This document shows positions 18,850 to 29,021 of a DNA stretch of 64,000 bases, piece after piece. The stretch's first letter is position 1; every line of letters starts with the position of its first letter. This DNA is from Dialister micraerophilus DSM 19965. GTDB lineage: Bacteria; Bacillota; Negativicutes; Veillonellales; Dialisteraceae. Position numbers and translations under genes: made by a program. Where the stretch lies: assembly GCF_000194985.1 (NCBI RefSeq), contig NZ_GL878519.1, positions 85,904 through 149,903 on the forward strand, read 5' to 3'. The notes under the pieces were generated by a model. That model was not told the origin of the DNA. It saw only the letters and a program-made list of their open reading frames with translations, and made no database searches.

Positions 18850-20649
18850 TTAAAACAAATCTTTTTCTGTTTTTATTGATGTTTTTATGTGCAGTTCTCT
18901 CAACTGTTTATCAGATACTCCTGAAGGCGCCTGAGTCAACGGATCAATTGCACTTTGCGTTTTAGGAAACGCAATAACATCTCTAATTGACTTACATTTA
19001 AGCATTAACATAACTAAACGATCCAATCCGAATGCTATACCTAATTCAGGCGGTGCTCCGTATTGGAAAGCTTCTAATAAGAAACCGAATCTTTCTTCAG
19101 CTTCTTCATCACTTAATCCTATTGCCTCAAATACTTGTTTCTGTAATTCAGGTTGATATATACGCAAACTACCTCCACCGATTTCAGTTCCGTTAAGAAC
19201 CATATCATAAGCTTTTGCATATACTTTCGAAGGATCTGTTTTTAAATATTGTATATCTTCATCTCTAGGTGCGGTAAACGGATGATGTTCTGCTACATAA
19301 CGTTTTTCATCTTCATTATATTCGAACATCGGGAAATCCGTAACCCAACGGAAGCAAAATTCATTTTCATTTATGAGATTTCTTCTACGAGCCATTTCCA
19401 ATCGTAACTCTCCCAATGCATGTGCAACAATCTTGGGTTTATCAGCGATTAATAATAACAAATCACCTTCTTCGGCTTCACAGAATCTTCCAATTTCTCT
19501 AACTTTTTCTTCACCTAAGAATTTGGTTACTTGGCATTTTAATTTTCCGTCTTTTTGGAATCCCATCCAAACCATGCCCTTAGCACCATAACGACCTACA
19601 TAATCAACAAGATCATCTAAATCACGTCTAGGTATATCTGAATATCCTTTAACATTGATTGCTTTAATAACACCACCGTTATCTACAATCGAACGGAAAA
19701 CTTTGAAGTCACATTCACGCAATAAATCTGTCACATCATAAAAATGCATGTCAAATCTTAAATCAGGTTTATCAGAGCCATAAAGATTCATAGCATCATC
19801 CCATTTAATTCTCTTAAATGGAACCGGCACATCTATATTTAATATTTCTTTAAATAACTGCTGCATCATACGTTCCATCAATGAAAGAATGTACTCTTGA
19901 TCTTCAAATGAAGCTTCTATGTCCAATTGAGTAAATTCAGGTTGTCTGTCCGCACGAAGATCTTCATCTCTAAAACATCTTGCTATTTGGAAATATTTTT
20001 CAACACCTGATACCATTAACAATTGTTTAAAAAGTTGTGGAGATTGCGGTAATGCAAAAAATTCTCCGGGATTTACTCTGCTAGGAACTAAATAGTCACG
20101 AGCACCCTCAGGTGTACTCTTAGTCAATATAGGTGTTTCAATTTCTAAATATCCATGCTTGTTCATATATTCTCTTATGTTATGAACAATTTTATGTCTC
20201 ATAATTAAATGATTAAGCATTTCCGGACGTCTTAAATCAATATAACGATGTTTTAAACGGATATTCTCATCTACGTCAATTCCATCCTCTACGTAAAAAG
20301 GAGGTGTTTTTGATTTGTTTAAAACTCTCATTTCAGATACAACTACTTCAATATTACCGTTTTTCATCTTTTCATTTATTGTATCTTCACTTCGCTCGCG
20401 AACAACACCTTTTACAGCAAGTACATATTCGGAACGAACATCTTCCGCTTTATGGAAAGCTTCTTCACCATGTTGTGGACTGAATACCAATTGAACTATA
20501 CCGGAACGATCTCTAAGATCTATAAAAATCAAACCGCCATGATCACGTCTTGTTTGAACCCAACCTGCCAATGTAACTTCTTTTCCGCATTCAGCAATAG
20601 ATACATTGCTACATTCACAAGTTCTACGCATGCCTGTCATTGTTTCCAT
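18850..20649 (-). CDS. aspS: Aspartyl-tRNA synthetase
   Basis: This class IIb enzyme charges tRNA-Asp. The 599-residue bacterial-type protein has an N-terminal OB anticodon-binding domain (VTLAGWVQTRRDHGGLIFIDLRD), motif 2 (FRDEDLRADRQPEFTQLD), the inserted GAD domain (about 300-420) and motif 3 (GIAFGLDRLVMLM). ATG 20649 is 6 bases after GAGAGGTG; a GTG three codons earlier overlaps that ribosome site. hisS, its usual Firmicute neighbour, is not adjacent. The 6S RNA lies immediately downstream. Confidence 0.97.
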   Translation of the reverse strand: METMTGMRRTCECSNVSIAECGKEVTLAGWVQTRRDHGGLIFIDLRDRSGIVQLVFSPQHGEEAFHKAEDVRSEYVLAVKGVVRERSEDTINEKMKNGNIEVVVSEMRVLNKSKTPPFYVEDGIDVDENIRLKHRYIDLRRPEMLNHLIMRHKIVHNIREYMNKHGYLEIETPILTKSTPEGARDYLVPSRVNPGEFFALPQSPQLFKQLLMVSGVEKYFQIARCFRDEDLRADRQPEFTQLDIEASFEDQEYILSLMERMMQQLFKEILNIDVPVPFKRIKWDDAMNLYGSDKPDLRFDMHFYDVTDLLRECDFKVFRSIVDNGGVIKAINVKGYSDIPRRDLDDLVDYVGRYGAKGMVWMGFQKDGKLKCQVTKFLGEEKVREIGRFCEAEEGDLLLLIADKPKIVAHALGELRLEMARRRNLINENEFCFRWVTDFPMFEYNEDEKRYVAEHHPFTAPRDEDIQYLKTDPSKVYAKAYDMVLNGTEIGGGSLRIYQPELQKQVFEAIGLSDEEAEERFGFLLEAFQYGAPPELGIAFGLDRLVMLMLKCKSIRDVIAFPKTQSAIDPLTQAPSGVSDKQLRELHIKTSIKTEKDLF

Positions 20650-20814
20650 GTTTTGCACCTCTCAATATATTTATTAATAATAATATCCTTTAGTTAATTC
20701 TTTTGCAAGAAAATATCAAAATTCAAAATTATTATATACACATTTTAAGTACTGTAATAATTTTAATTTTAGTGATATTAAATAAATCGCATCATTTAGA
20801 TTAAAATAACATAA

Positions 20815-20840
20815 ACATTTTACTACATTATGTAAAATGT
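20815..20840 (-). terminator. Weak AT-rich hairpin downstream of fur
   Basis: ACATTTTAC and GTAAAATGT form a 9-bp stem, followed on the minus strand by TTATGTTATTTT. Low G+C makes termination uncertain. The remaining roughly 150 bases up to aspS hold no gene that I can see. Confidence 0.35.
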
Positions 20841-20866
20841 TGTAAATAATCATAATCAAACAGTAA

Positions 20867-21316
20867 TTATTCGTTTAAAGCACAATATTCACAGTATCCA
20901 TAAAATTTAAGTTGATAGTCGACAATATTAAATCCTGTTTCGTTTTTAATCTTATGTTTTACATCATCCATAAAATCTCTGGAAAATTCAAAAATTTTTC
21001 CACAATTCAAGCAAATTAAATGATAATGTGAATTTGCTAAATTATGATCATTTAATTCATAACGGCTTCTACCGTCGCCAAAATCAAGCTTTTTTAATAA
21101 ATCTAAAAAAGTAAATAATTCCAAAGATCTATATATTGTTGCCAATCCTATTTCAGGATTAGATTTATGTACTATTTCAAACACATCTTCTGCACTTAAA
21201 TGATTTTCAGAACTATCAAGAAATGCTTGCAATATAGTTTGTCTTTGCGTTGTAAATTTAAATTTGTGTTCACGAATTTTCTTTTTTAAAATATTCATGG
21301 CCGTAGATTTTTTCAT
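20867..21316 (-). CDS. Fur-family metalloregulator
   Basis: The 149-residue protein is a typical Fur-family repressor: winged helix with FTTQRQTILQAFL and EIGLATIYRSLELF (recognition helix), then a dimer domain with the metal ligands HYHLICLNCGK and the second cysteine pair CEYC. Fur, PerR and Zur cannot be separated safely by eye. ATG 21316 follows AAAGGAAG and is preferred over an upstream in-frame codon at 21352 inside the previous gene. It follows the AI-2E-type permease gene by 19 bases and is probably co-transcribed with it. Confidence 0.88.
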   Translation of the reverse strand: MKKSTAMNILKKKIREHKFKFTTQRQTILQAFLDSSENHLSAEDVFEIVHKSNPEIGLATIYRSLELFTFLDLLKKLDFGDGRSRYELNDHNLANSHYHLICLNCGKIFEFSRDFMDDVKHKIKNETGFNIVDYQLKFYGYCEYCALNE

Positions 21317-21335
21317 AATTACACTTCCTTTAGAA

Positions 21336-22379
21336 TTATTTGTAACGTTCATAAAACCACATATGCCTTAATACAATTTGAAGCACAGCTATAAACGGTA
21401 CAGAAACCATCATTCCTATTACACCGTATAATTGTCCTCCTATTAATACTCCGGCAATAATTACTATAGGATGTACTTTGATTATAGACCCCATTAATTT
21501 CGGCATAATTAAATGTGCATCTAATTGCTGTACAAAAATATAAAATATAGTAACTTGAATCGCTGTAGACGTGCCTTGAAGAAGTCCTAAAACTATAGGT
21601 GGTAATGCTCCGATAATAGGTCCTACAATAGGTATCATCTCAAGAACACCTGCCAATAAACCTATAACCAAAGGATATGGTATGTCAAACATACTCATTC
21701 CTATACAAACAAATATAGTCATAATTACAGAAAGCAATAATTGTCCTCTTATATAAGCATGCAAAACATTATATATTTCTGAAAATAAAATATTTAAACG
21801 ATTACTATATCTTTCAGGAAATAAAGAAATAAATAAATCTTTAAACACACTACCTTTTTTCATAAAATAAAAAGTTATAAAAGGAACGACAATCAATTCA
21901 AGTAATGTGCTTGCAACGCTAAACACTGCAGATATACTGAATTGTGCCAATTTTAATGTATACTCACCTATATTTTGAATTACTCTTGCTATAACCGTTT
22001 TAACTTCAGGAGGTAAAAGACTTAATGAGTAATTCTTTTCTAAAGACATCATAAGCTGTTGTAATGCATTTAATGTGTCAGGAACATTTTTTATAAATGC
22101 TCTTAATTCATTAATAAAGGGTACAAAAATATGAACTCCGATAGAATATACAATCGTAATAAAAACTATAAAAGAAATAATTATCGAAAAATCATATGGA
22201 AACCATTTAATTTTAAGCTTTAATATATTTTTTTGTATAAATTTAGCAAGCGGATTTAACAGTATGGCTAAAAATAGTGATATTCCGAAAGGGAATACAA
22301 CAACAGGGGCAAAAAATAATAAAATACCAAAAAAAACAACTATTGTTACTCTAAGCCAAAACTCGGTTCCTTTTCTCAT
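21336..22379 (-). CDS. AI-2E family transporter (YtvI/PerM-type membrane protein)
   Basis: The 347-residue integral membrane protein has about seven hydrophobic segments, a central soluble stretch (about 70-150) and the conserved family C-terminal region YPLVIGLLAGVLEMIPIVGP ... PPIVLGLLQG ... HPIVVI-like (here HPIVIIAGVLIGGQLYGVIGMMVSVP). Members include TqsA and several sodium/proton antiporters, so the substrate is unknown. It starts within a few bases of the metallo-hydrolase stop and precedes fur, indicating one transcription unit from recJ to fur. Confidence 0.88.
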   Translation of the reverse strand: MRKGTEFWLRVTIVVFFGILLFFAPVVVFPFGISLFLAILLNPLAKFIQKNILKLKIKWFPYDFSIIISFIVFITIVYSIGVHIFVPFINELRAFIKNVPDTLNALQQLMMSLEKNYSLSLLPPEVKTVIARVIQNIGEYTLKLAQFSISAVFSVASTLLELIVVPFITFYFMKKGSVFKDLFISLFPERYSNRLNILFSEIYNVLHAYIRGQLLLSVIMTIFVCIGMSMFDIPYPLVIGLLAGVLEMIPIVGPIIGALPPIVLGLLQGTSTAIQVTIFYIFVQQLDAHLIMPKLMGSIIKVHPIVIIAGVLIGGQLYGVIGMMVSVPFIAVLQIVLRHMWFYERYK

Positions 22380-22380
22380 A

Positions 22381-23016
22381 CTAAGTACCTCTTACAAACG
22401 GATTATTTTCACGTTCAAATTTAATAGAAGTTGTAATTCCATGTCCGGGCATAACATCTGTATTATCAGGTAATGTAAACAATCTATTTACTATACTGTT
22501 AACAAGTTGTATAAAATTACCACCCGGAAAATCTGAGCGTCCTATTGTTTTATAAAACAAAGTATCACCTGTAAATAATATATTTTCAGATTTTATATAA
22601 TAACAAATACTTCCTATTGTATGACCCGGTGTTGTTATTATTTCAAATTCGACATTTCCAAAATTTAATTTTTCTCCATCTTTTAGTAAAAAATCTACTT
22701 TATCATAAATTAACGTTCCTGGAAATAAATATGATAAATTAAAATTCGAATTTAAAAGTGTTTTTTGTTCTTTTTCTCCCATATAAACTTTTGCATCAGG
22801 AAAACTTTCTTTTATTTTTAAAATTCCGGCAATATGATCTATATGTGCATGTGTTAAAAGTATAGCTTTAATTTTTATGTTTGATTTTTTAATTTCAGAC
22901 AAAATATTTTCAACATCAAAAGAAGGATCTATAACGACAACTTCATTTATATTTTCAAAATAAATAATATAAGTATTATTTTGAAGCGGGCCAAGAATTA
23001 CTTTTTCTATTTTCAT
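22381..23016 (-). CDS. MBL-fold metallo-hydrolase (glyoxalase II-like, YqgX family)
   Basis: The 211-residue protein has the metallo-beta-lactamase motif THAHIDH (HxHxDH) at about residue 55, a downstream TTPGHTIGSICYY histidine, the bridging aspartate in LFTGDTLF, and PGHGITTS near the end. This order fits YcbL/YqgX-type hydroxyacylglutathione hydrolase relatives. In Firmicutes this gene often follows relA/dtd. Substrate cannot be assigned. Confidence 0.88.
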   Translation of the reverse strand: MKIEKVILGPLQNNTYIIYFENINEVVVIDPSFDVENILSEIKKSNIKIKAILLTHAHIDHIAGILKIKESFPDAKVYMGEKEQKTLLNSNFNLSYLFPGTLIYDKVDFLLKDGEKLNFGNVEFEIITTPGHTIGSICYYIKSENILFTGDTLFYKTIGRSDFPGGNFIQLVNSIVNRLFTLPDNTDVMPGHGITTSIKFERENNPFVRGT

Positions 23017-23023
23017 ATATTAC

Positions 23024-23470
23024 CTAAAACATTTTTTGACTATCTAAAAGTATAGTTACAGGTCCATCATTTTCTAAAGATACTTTCATATCTGTTTGAA
23101 ATTTACCGGTTCCTACTTTAACATATTTTGAACACATTTCCACAGTCTTTTCATATAATTCATTAGCACGGTCAGGTAATTCAGCTTCTATAAATCCCGG
23201 TCTCCTACCATGTCTTACATCTCCATATAATGTGAATTGTGAAACTAATAATAATTCTCCACCACTTTCAAGTAATGATTTATTCATTTTTTCGTTTTCA
23301 TCTTCAAAAATTCGCATATTAATAATTTTATTGCAAATATATTCACAATCCTTTTCCGTGTCGCCCTTTTTTACACCTAATAATACCAACATACCCTTAC
23401 TTATTTTTGAAGTTTCAACCCCATCATTTACTACACGAGCCCAATTACATCTTTGAATTACCGCACGCAT
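23024..23470 (-). CDS. dtd: D-aminoacyl-tRNA deacylase
   Basis: Dtd hydrolyses D-aminoacyl-tRNAs and mischarged glycyl-tRNA-Ala. The 148-residue protein shows the family motifs LLVSQFTLYGDVRHGRRPGF (containing the SQFTL active-site motif) and NDGPVTILLDS (containing the Gly-cisPro GPVT element). Length is standard. It follows relA by 10 bases, the same order as in Bacillus. Confidence 0.96.
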   Translation of the reverse strand: MRAVIQRCNWARVVNDGVETSKISKGMLVLLGVKKGDTEKDCEYICNKIINMRIFEDENEKMNKSLLESGGELLLVSQFTLYGDVRHGRRPGFIEAELPDRANELYEKTVEMCSKYVKVGTGKFQTDMKVSLENDGPVTILLDSQKMF

Positions 23471-23480
23471 ATTTACTCCT

Positions 23481-25832
23481 TTATTTTGAATGAATACGTC
23501 TTACAAAACGTACACCTTTTATTCTACGTATTTTTGTCATAATATATTCTAATTGTTGCAAATCTTTTACTTGTATTCCCAAATCCATTTTTGCAACACC
23601 GTTTTCATTTACATTTACATTGGCAGTAGAAACTGACATTTTCAATTCGGTAAATACAGATAATACCTCTGACATTAGTCCACTTCTGTCATAACTTATT
23701 ACTTCTATATTAACTAAGAATTTACTTACTATTTGATTAGACCATTCTACATAAATTCTACGACCTTGTTCAAACAGATTGAGTGCATTTGAACAATCGG
23801 CACAATGTACCGATACTCCACGGCCTCTTGTTACATACCCTATAATTGGATCACCAGGTAACGGATTACAACATTTTGCCAATCTTACAAGTAAATCTTT
23901 TTCACCTTTTACTAAAATACCGTTGCTATGTGTTTTATTTTTATTATTTCCCTTTAAACCTTCAAGTGTTTTTAGTGTTTTTTGTTTTAATATTTTATCC
24001 GGATTCAAATCTTTTTCATAAAAATCTATTATTTTTAAAATAACACTTCGTGAAGATAATCCTCCGTAACCGATAGATGCCATCATATCATCTACAGATG
24101 AATTGGAATATATTTTAGCCGCTGAATTTATACAATCATGTGTATAAATTTTTTTCCAATCATAGCCTAACTTAGTTGCTTCTGCTGTAAGTAACTCAAT
24201 TCCTCTACGTATATTTTCTCCACGGTTTTCACGCTTAAACCAATTGCGTATCTTTGACTTACTTTCTGTTGCACAAACCATATTTAACCAGTCATAACTC
24301 GGTTTGCCTGTTTTTGAAGTTACTATACTTACAATATCACCGTTTTTTAATTTCGTTTCCAATGGAACAATTTTATTATTAATCTTCGCTCCTACACAAT
24401 GATTGCCTACATCAGTATGTATACGATATGCAAAATCAATAGAGGTAGATCCTTTAGGTAGATTTATTACATCTCCTTTAGGTGTAAATACAAATACTTC
24501 ATCAGAAAATACGTCTAATTTGACAGCATTCATAAGTTCTTTGGGATTTTCGGTGTCTTGCCATTCCAAAATTCTGCGCAACCAACCTATTTTAGAGTCA
24601 AATTTTTGTGAATTATTTGAATTTCCTTCTTTATATCTCCAGTGTGCAGCAATACCGTATTCAGAAACATGATGCATTTCCCATGTACGTATTTGAATTT
24701 CTACAGGTTGTCCTTTAGTACCTATGATAGTTGTATGCAAAGATTGATACATATTAGGTTTTGGTACCGCAATATAATCTTTAAATCGTTTCGGTAAAGG
24801 TTTCCACAGAGAATGCACTATACCTAATACTGCATAGCATTGCGGTATAGTATCTACAATTACACGAACTGCATAAAGGTCATAAATTTGTGATAATTCT
24901 CGATTATCACGCTTCATTTTTTTATATATACTATAAAAATGTTTAGGTCTTCCTGTAATAACCGCTTTTATATTTGTTTCATCAATTTTTTCCTTTAAAA
25001 CATGCATTGTATCTTCTACAATAGCTTCACGAACTTGTCTTTTTTCTCGCATTTGACTAACTAAATCATAATAATCTTCAGGATATAAGTAATGAAAACA
25101 TAAATCCTCAAGTTCCCATTTTATATTATATATTCCTAATCTATGTGCAAGAGGGGCATAAATTTCTATTGTTTCTTTAGCAACACGTTGTCTTTTTTCT
25201 TTACGAAAAACCCAAAGTGTTCTCATATTGTGTAATCTGTCGGCAAGTTTAATAATAACTACACGAACGTCTTCTGCCATAGCCAAAAACATTTTTTGGA
25301 AATTTTCAAGCTGCTGATCTTCTTTATTTTTATACTTGAATTGCGAAAGTTTTGTAACTCCATCAACCAGAAATGCTATTTCTTTACCAAATTGATTCTC
25401 TATATCTTCTAAAGTTGTATCCGTATCTTCAGCTACATCATGTAATAATGCCGCCACAATTGCATTTCTATCTAATTCTAACTCAGAAAGAATATATGCA
25501 ACTGATAAAGGATGAAATATATACGGCTCTCCTGTTGCGCGTTTTTGCCCGGAATGTGCTTTATTTGCCAATTCAAATGCTTTTTTTATAAAATTTATAT
25601 CATCTTGATTTGAAATATACTTTTTAACTCTATTAATTAATTTTTTATATGCATCTTCAATTGCTTTTTCATAATAAGTTTCAGAAAGATTTTTATTATT
25701 TTCACATTTTTGATTATGTCGCATCAAAAAATCTGCAAGTTTTGATGCAGATGCATCCGTATATATAGTTGTATCTACTAAATCATTAGCTATTAAATTT
25801 TTGTCTTCATTCAGAAATAAATTTTTATTCAT
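23481..25832 (-). CDS. relA: Bifunctional (p)ppGpp synthetase/hydrolase RelA/SpoT (Rel)
   Basis: Rel makes and degrades the stringent-response alarmone (p)ppGpp. The 783-residue protein has the HD hydrolase domain with ALLHDVAEDTD, the synthetase domain (YDLYAVRVIVDTIPQCYAVLG), a TGS domain (VFVFTPKGDVINLPKGSTSI), the zinc-finger/RIS region with CCNPLPGDPIIGY and HCADC, and a C-terminal ACT domain. An intact HD motif suggests both activities. There is a longer N-terminal region (about 55 residues before the HD domain) than in Bacillus. apt, usually between recJ and relA in Bacillus, is absent. Confidence 0.96.
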   Translation of the reverse strand: MNKNLFLNEDKNLIANDLVDTTIYTDASASKLADFLMRHNQKCENNKNLSETYYEKAIEDAYKKLINRVKKYISNQDDINFIKKAFELANKAHSGQKRATGEPYIFHPLSVAYILSELELDRNAIVAALLHDVAEDTDTTLEDIENQFGKEIAFLVDGVTKLSQFKYKNKEDQQLENFQKMFLAMAEDVRVVIIKLADRLHNMRTLWVFRKEKRQRVAKETIEIYAPLAHRLGIYNIKWELEDLCFHYLYPEDYYDLVSQMREKRQVREAIVEDTMHVLKEKIDETNIKAVITGRPKHFYSIYKKMKRDNRELSQIYDLYAVRVIVDTIPQCYAVLGIVHSLWKPLPKRFKDYIAVPKPNMYQSLHTTIIGTKGQPVEIQIRTWEMHHVSEYGIAAHWRYKEGNSNNSQKFDSKIGWLRRILEWQDTENPKELMNAVKLDVFSDEVFVFTPKGDVINLPKGSTSIDFAYRIHTDVGNHCVGAKINNKIVPLETKLKNGDIVSIVTSKTGKPSYDWLNMVCATESKSKIRNWFKRENRGENIRRGIELLTAEATKLGYDWKKIYTHDCINSAAKIYSNSSVDDMMASIGYGGLSSRSVILKIIDFYEKDLNPDKILKQKTLKTLEGLKGNNKNKTHSNGILVKGEKDLLVRLAKCCNPLPGDPIIGYVTRGRGVSVHCADCSNALNLFEQGRRIYVEWSNQIVSKFLVNIEVISYDRSGLMSEVLSVFTELKMSVSTANVNVNENGVAKMDLGIQVKDLQQLEYIMTKIRRIKGVRFVRRIHSK

Positions 25833-25841
25833 TAAATCACC

Positions 25842-27833
25842 TTAGCAATTATTATATTTTTTATATGTTTCAGAATCTTCAAGATTAAATTTTTTATTAA
25901 AGAAATTCAATTTATAAAAAAGCTCATATTTTTTATAAAAAATCGATAAAATTCCTAATTCAACGAATACTTTCAAACCCAATTTTATTACAACTTTATT
26001 GATAGAATAATTAACATCTTCAAAAATGAATTCAACTAATTTATTTTCGTTTAAATCTCTTATATTACATTTTCTCAAACTATTATATATTTTAACCAAA
26101 ATATCTCTATTTAATGTAGATTCATACGAAATTTCAATATCTTTACAATTTAATTGTACATGTTCACCATACCAATTATGAATTTCAGGTTCATAAACTA
26201 CATCAATCAATTGTCCTTGATTGCAAAATGAATTATTTTCGTAATTCCAAAAAACACCTTCTATTTCTTCTTTATTATTAAAAGTACTGAATTTAAAATG
26301 CTTATTTTCATTTCCTATTCTACGTGTCCTATTTACAAGAATTTCTTTACTTAAAAATAAAGGTTTAGGATTATCACACCCAAAAGGCTCCAATATATCT
26401 AATGAACGAATAAAATCTAATGTAATTTCATTTAAAGATATATTCTCTTCAATTTCAAGTATAGGAATACAATCTTCATCCGTTATTTTTTCATTTGTAT
26501 ACTTAATCATTCTTTCTTCAAATAGTTTAATATTTTCTTCTTTTATACTGAATCCTGCAGCCATTTTATGTCCGCCAAATTGTAATAATATATCAGAATG
26601 TGCTTTTAAAGCTTCATAAATATTAAATCCTGGAATACTTCTACAAGAACCTTTACCTACACCGCCCTTAATTGATATTACAAAAGAAGGTTTATTGTAA
26701 GTATCTAAAAGTCTTGATGCTACAATTCCTATTACTCCCGGATGCCAATTTTCACCTGCAATAACAATAGTTTTTTCTTTGGACAAATCTTTCTTTTTCA
26801 CAATATCTTGAGCATATCCGTAAATTTCACGCTCTATTTTTTGACGTTCAGAGTTTATTTCACAAAGTTTTTTCGCCAACTCTTTTGCTTTACAATCATT
26901 TGTTGACGTAAGAAGTTCAACCCCAATTTTTGCGTGATTTATTCTTCCTGCCGCGTTTAATCTCGGTGCAATAATAAATGATATATTTTCTGAACGTATC
27001 ATTTTTTTCTGATTTTCTTCGTTTTCTTTTAAAATTCCTGTTTCATATAATAATGCTTTAAGGCCTTTATTTTCAGTATTTATTAAACGTTTTAATCCTT
27101 CTTTTACAAATATTCTGTTTTCATCTGTTAAAGAAACTACATCGGCAATTGTACCTAATGCAACTAATTCTATATCGTTAAAATAATCTTTATTGAACTT
27201 TTTTAAATAAATAGCTCTACATAAAGAATAAGCAACTCCACAACCTGCCATTTCACTAAAATGATATTCACAATCTTTTTGATGCGGATCTATTACTGAA
27301 ATAACATCCGGAAGCTCATCAGGAGGCATATGATGATCTGTGACAATTACATCTATATCTTTTGATGCTTCTTTAAAAATTTTGGCAGCGGCTATACCAC
27401 AATCTACCGTTATAAGTAAATCATATTTTTTTGCTAAATTATTTATCGCATTAACATTAGGTCCATACCCTTCAGTTTCTCTATCAGGTATGTAATAACC
27501 TACGTTTACACCTAAATTTTTAAAGAAACGATATAAAATAGATGTTGAAGTAATACCGTCAACATCATAATCTCCAAAAATTACAATATTTTCATTTTTA
27601 TTTATTGCAATTAAAATTCGATCAACTGCACTTTTCATTCCTTTCATTACAAATGGATTTTCAAGTTCATTTAAACTACCATGAAGAAAAGGAATCAGTA
27701 TATCTTCACTGTTTATACCTCTTCTTATCATTATTCTTGCCAATGCATCGGAAATATTTTCTTTTTTAAAAAAATCAGGTATTACTGCCACTTCTTTATT
27801 TTTTTCTTCTAAATTCCATTTATACTTAGACAT
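25842..27833 (-). CDS. recJ: Single-stranded-DNA-specific exonuclease RecJ
   Basis: RecJ degrades single-stranded DNA 5' to 3' in recombination and mismatch repair. The 663-residue protein has the DHH-family motifs in order: FGDYDVDGITS, LITVDCGIA, VIVTDHHMPP and VIDPHQ, then DHHA1 motifs with FGGHKMAAGFS and an OB domain. The C-terminal about 90 residues resemble the Firmicute extension but are weakly conserved. It is the first gene of the leftward recJ-relA-dtd run. Confidence 0.95.
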   Translation of the reverse strand: MSKYKWNLEEKNKEVAVIPDFFKKENISDALARIMIRRGINSEDILIPFLHGSLNELENPFVMKGMKSAVDRILIAINKNENIVIFGDYDVDGITSTSILYRFFKNLGVNVGYYIPDRETEGYGPNVNAINNLAKKYDLLITVDCGIAAAKIFKEASKDIDVIVTDHHMPPDELPDVISVIDPHQKDCEYHFSEMAGCGVAYSLCRAIYLKKFNKDYFNDIELVALGTIADVVSLTDENRIFVKEGLKRLINTENKGLKALLYETGILKENEENQKKMIRSENISFIIAPRLNAAGRINHAKIGVELLTSTNDCKAKELAKKLCEINSERQKIEREIYGYAQDIVKKKDLSKEKTIVIAGENWHPGVIGIVASRLLDTYNKPSFVISIKGGVGKGSCRSIPGFNIYEALKAHSDILLQFGGHKMAAGFSIKEENIKLFEERMIKYTNEKITDEDCIPILEIEENISLNEITLDFIRSLDILEPFGCDNPKPLFLSKEILVNRTRRIGNENKHFKFSTFNNKEEIEGVFWNYENNSFCNQGQLIDVVYEPEIHNWYGEHVQLNCKDIEISYESTLNRDILVKIYNSLRKCNIRDLNENKLVEFIFEDVNYSINKVVIKLGLKVFVELGILSIFYKKYELFYKLNFFNKKFNLEDSETYKKYNNC

Positions 27834-27913
27834 GATTTTAACTTTCCTTATAATTATTTTCTTATTTTATTTTAGCACGTTTAATTCTCACTTTCTATAT
27901 TTTGTTATCATTT

Positions 27914-27943
27914 AAAAAGCAACTCTTTTCAGAGTTGCTTTTT
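27914..27943 (-). terminator. Terminator between the YbjN-like gene and recJ
   Basis: AAAAAGCAACTCT and AGAGTTGCTTTTT form a 13-bp stem with a 4-base loop. The A/T flanks allow activity on both strands; on the minus strand it closes the YbjN-like gene. Confidence 0.88.
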
Positions 27944-27946
27944 CGT

Positions 27947-28393
27947 TTAGTCCCAAATTTCTTTCATTATTTTTTTAAATTCTTCTTGTAAGTGATCAAC
28001 TATTACTTCTAAAATCACCCAAATAACTTCTGCATCAAATCCATCTTCAGTACATGGTATGCATGCATCTAAAAATACTGAACCATCTTCAGATACTACA
28101 TATTTAAAAACCTTATAGCTTCTATTCAATTTATTCAAATATTCCAATATTTCAGCTTTATTATCATCTTTTACAACAGATGGAATAAGTTGAACTCTTA
28201 TAATACTGTACAATGTATTATCTGTAATAATAACTGTCGGCAATCTTTGTCCTTCAGTTTCTATGAAAGAACGAAATATTTTTGTATTGTTAGCGTCCGT
28301 TCCTTCTTCAACAGAGAAAAATTTAATCTCTTTTTCTTTTAAGAATTTTTCAAATTTTTCACCTTTTAAATTTTTGCGATTTTCTTTTTCCAT
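27947..28393 (-). CDS. YbjN-domain-like protein of unknown function
   Basis: The 148-residue acidic protein begins with a charged segment and then shows the alternating pattern of the YbjN / type III secretion chaperone-like fold: FRSFIETEGQRLPTVIITDNTLYSIIRVQLIP, LNKLNRSYKVFKYVVSEDGSVFLDACIP, and a C-terminal helix pair. No catalytic residues or signal peptide are seen. It is a single-gene unit divergent from tadA with its own terminator. Members of this fold are often found in stress responses, but no specific function can be given. Confidence 0.6.
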   Translation of the reverse strand: MEKENRKNLKGEKFEKFLKEKEIKFFSVEEGTDANNTKIFRSFIETEGQRLPTVIITDNTLYSIIRVQLIPSVVKDDNKAEILEYLNKLNRSYKVFKYVVSEDGSVFLDACIPCTEDGFDAEVIWVILEVIVDHLQEEFKKIMKEIWD

Positions 28394-28567
28394 AAATATA
28401 CCTCTCTATAATATTTATTCTAATTTTCTTTTATTGTACATCGTTATTTTAAAATAATCCAGTACAAGTTCTTTTAAGGATATTATTTTTTCACTTATTG
28501 TTGCAACTAAAACATTATGCTATCATTTATTTGATTATAAAAATCTAAATATAAATAGAGGCTAATT

Positions 28568-29017
28568 ATGAATGATAAAGATTATATGACACTTGCTATC
28601 CAAGAAGCTAAAAAGGCCTATATGAATAATGAAATGCCTATAGGCGCAATAATAACTTATAAAGATATTATTATTGCAAACAGTTATAATGAATGCGAAA
28701 AAAACAAAAATATTTTTGATCATGCAGAGATACTTGCCATAAAAAAAGCTTCTAAATTACTAAATACCTCTCGTTTGACGGGTTGCACTCTTTATGTTAC
28801 CATAGAGCCGTGTCCTATGTGTGCCGGTGCTATTATGCACTCACGCATTGATCGATTAGTTTTCGGTGCTTTTAATGATTTATATGGCGGCATTATCTCA
28901 AAATATAAAATAGGTAAAGATTCATCGATGAATCATACTTTATCTGTCGTATCAGGAATTGAAGAAAACACTTGTAAACAATTGGTATGTGATTTTTTTA
29001 AAAACAAAATACGTTAA
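28568..29017 (+). CDS. tadA: tRNA-specific adenosine deaminase
   Basis: TadA converts A34 to inosine in tRNA-Arg(ACG). The 149-residue protein has the zinc and proton-shuttle motif HAEI (residue about 56) and PCPMCAGAI, plus the TadA-like MGAFNDLYGG equivalent (VFGAFNDLYGGII) and NEMPIGAI near the start. Length fits. It is one of few rightward genes here and lies just ahead of tRNA-Ser. The segment between it and the divergent YbjN-like gene (28394-28567) holds no clear further feature. Confidence 0.94.
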   Translation: MNDKDYMTLAIQEAKKAYMNNEMPIGAIITYKDIIIANSYNECEKNKNIFDHAEILAIKKASKLLNTSRLTGCTLYVTIEPCPMCAGAIMHSRIDRLVFGAFNDLYGGIISKYKIGKDSSMNHTLSVVSGIEENTCKQLVCDFFKNKIR

Positions 29018-29021
29018 ATAT

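Noticed and set aside
20838-20860. Fur/PerR-like box (TGATTATGATTATTT) downstream of fur
   Set aside because: Matches a 7-1-7 box in about 11 of 14 positions, but in very AT-rich DNA such matches are common, and it lies after fur and far from a clear aspS promoter.
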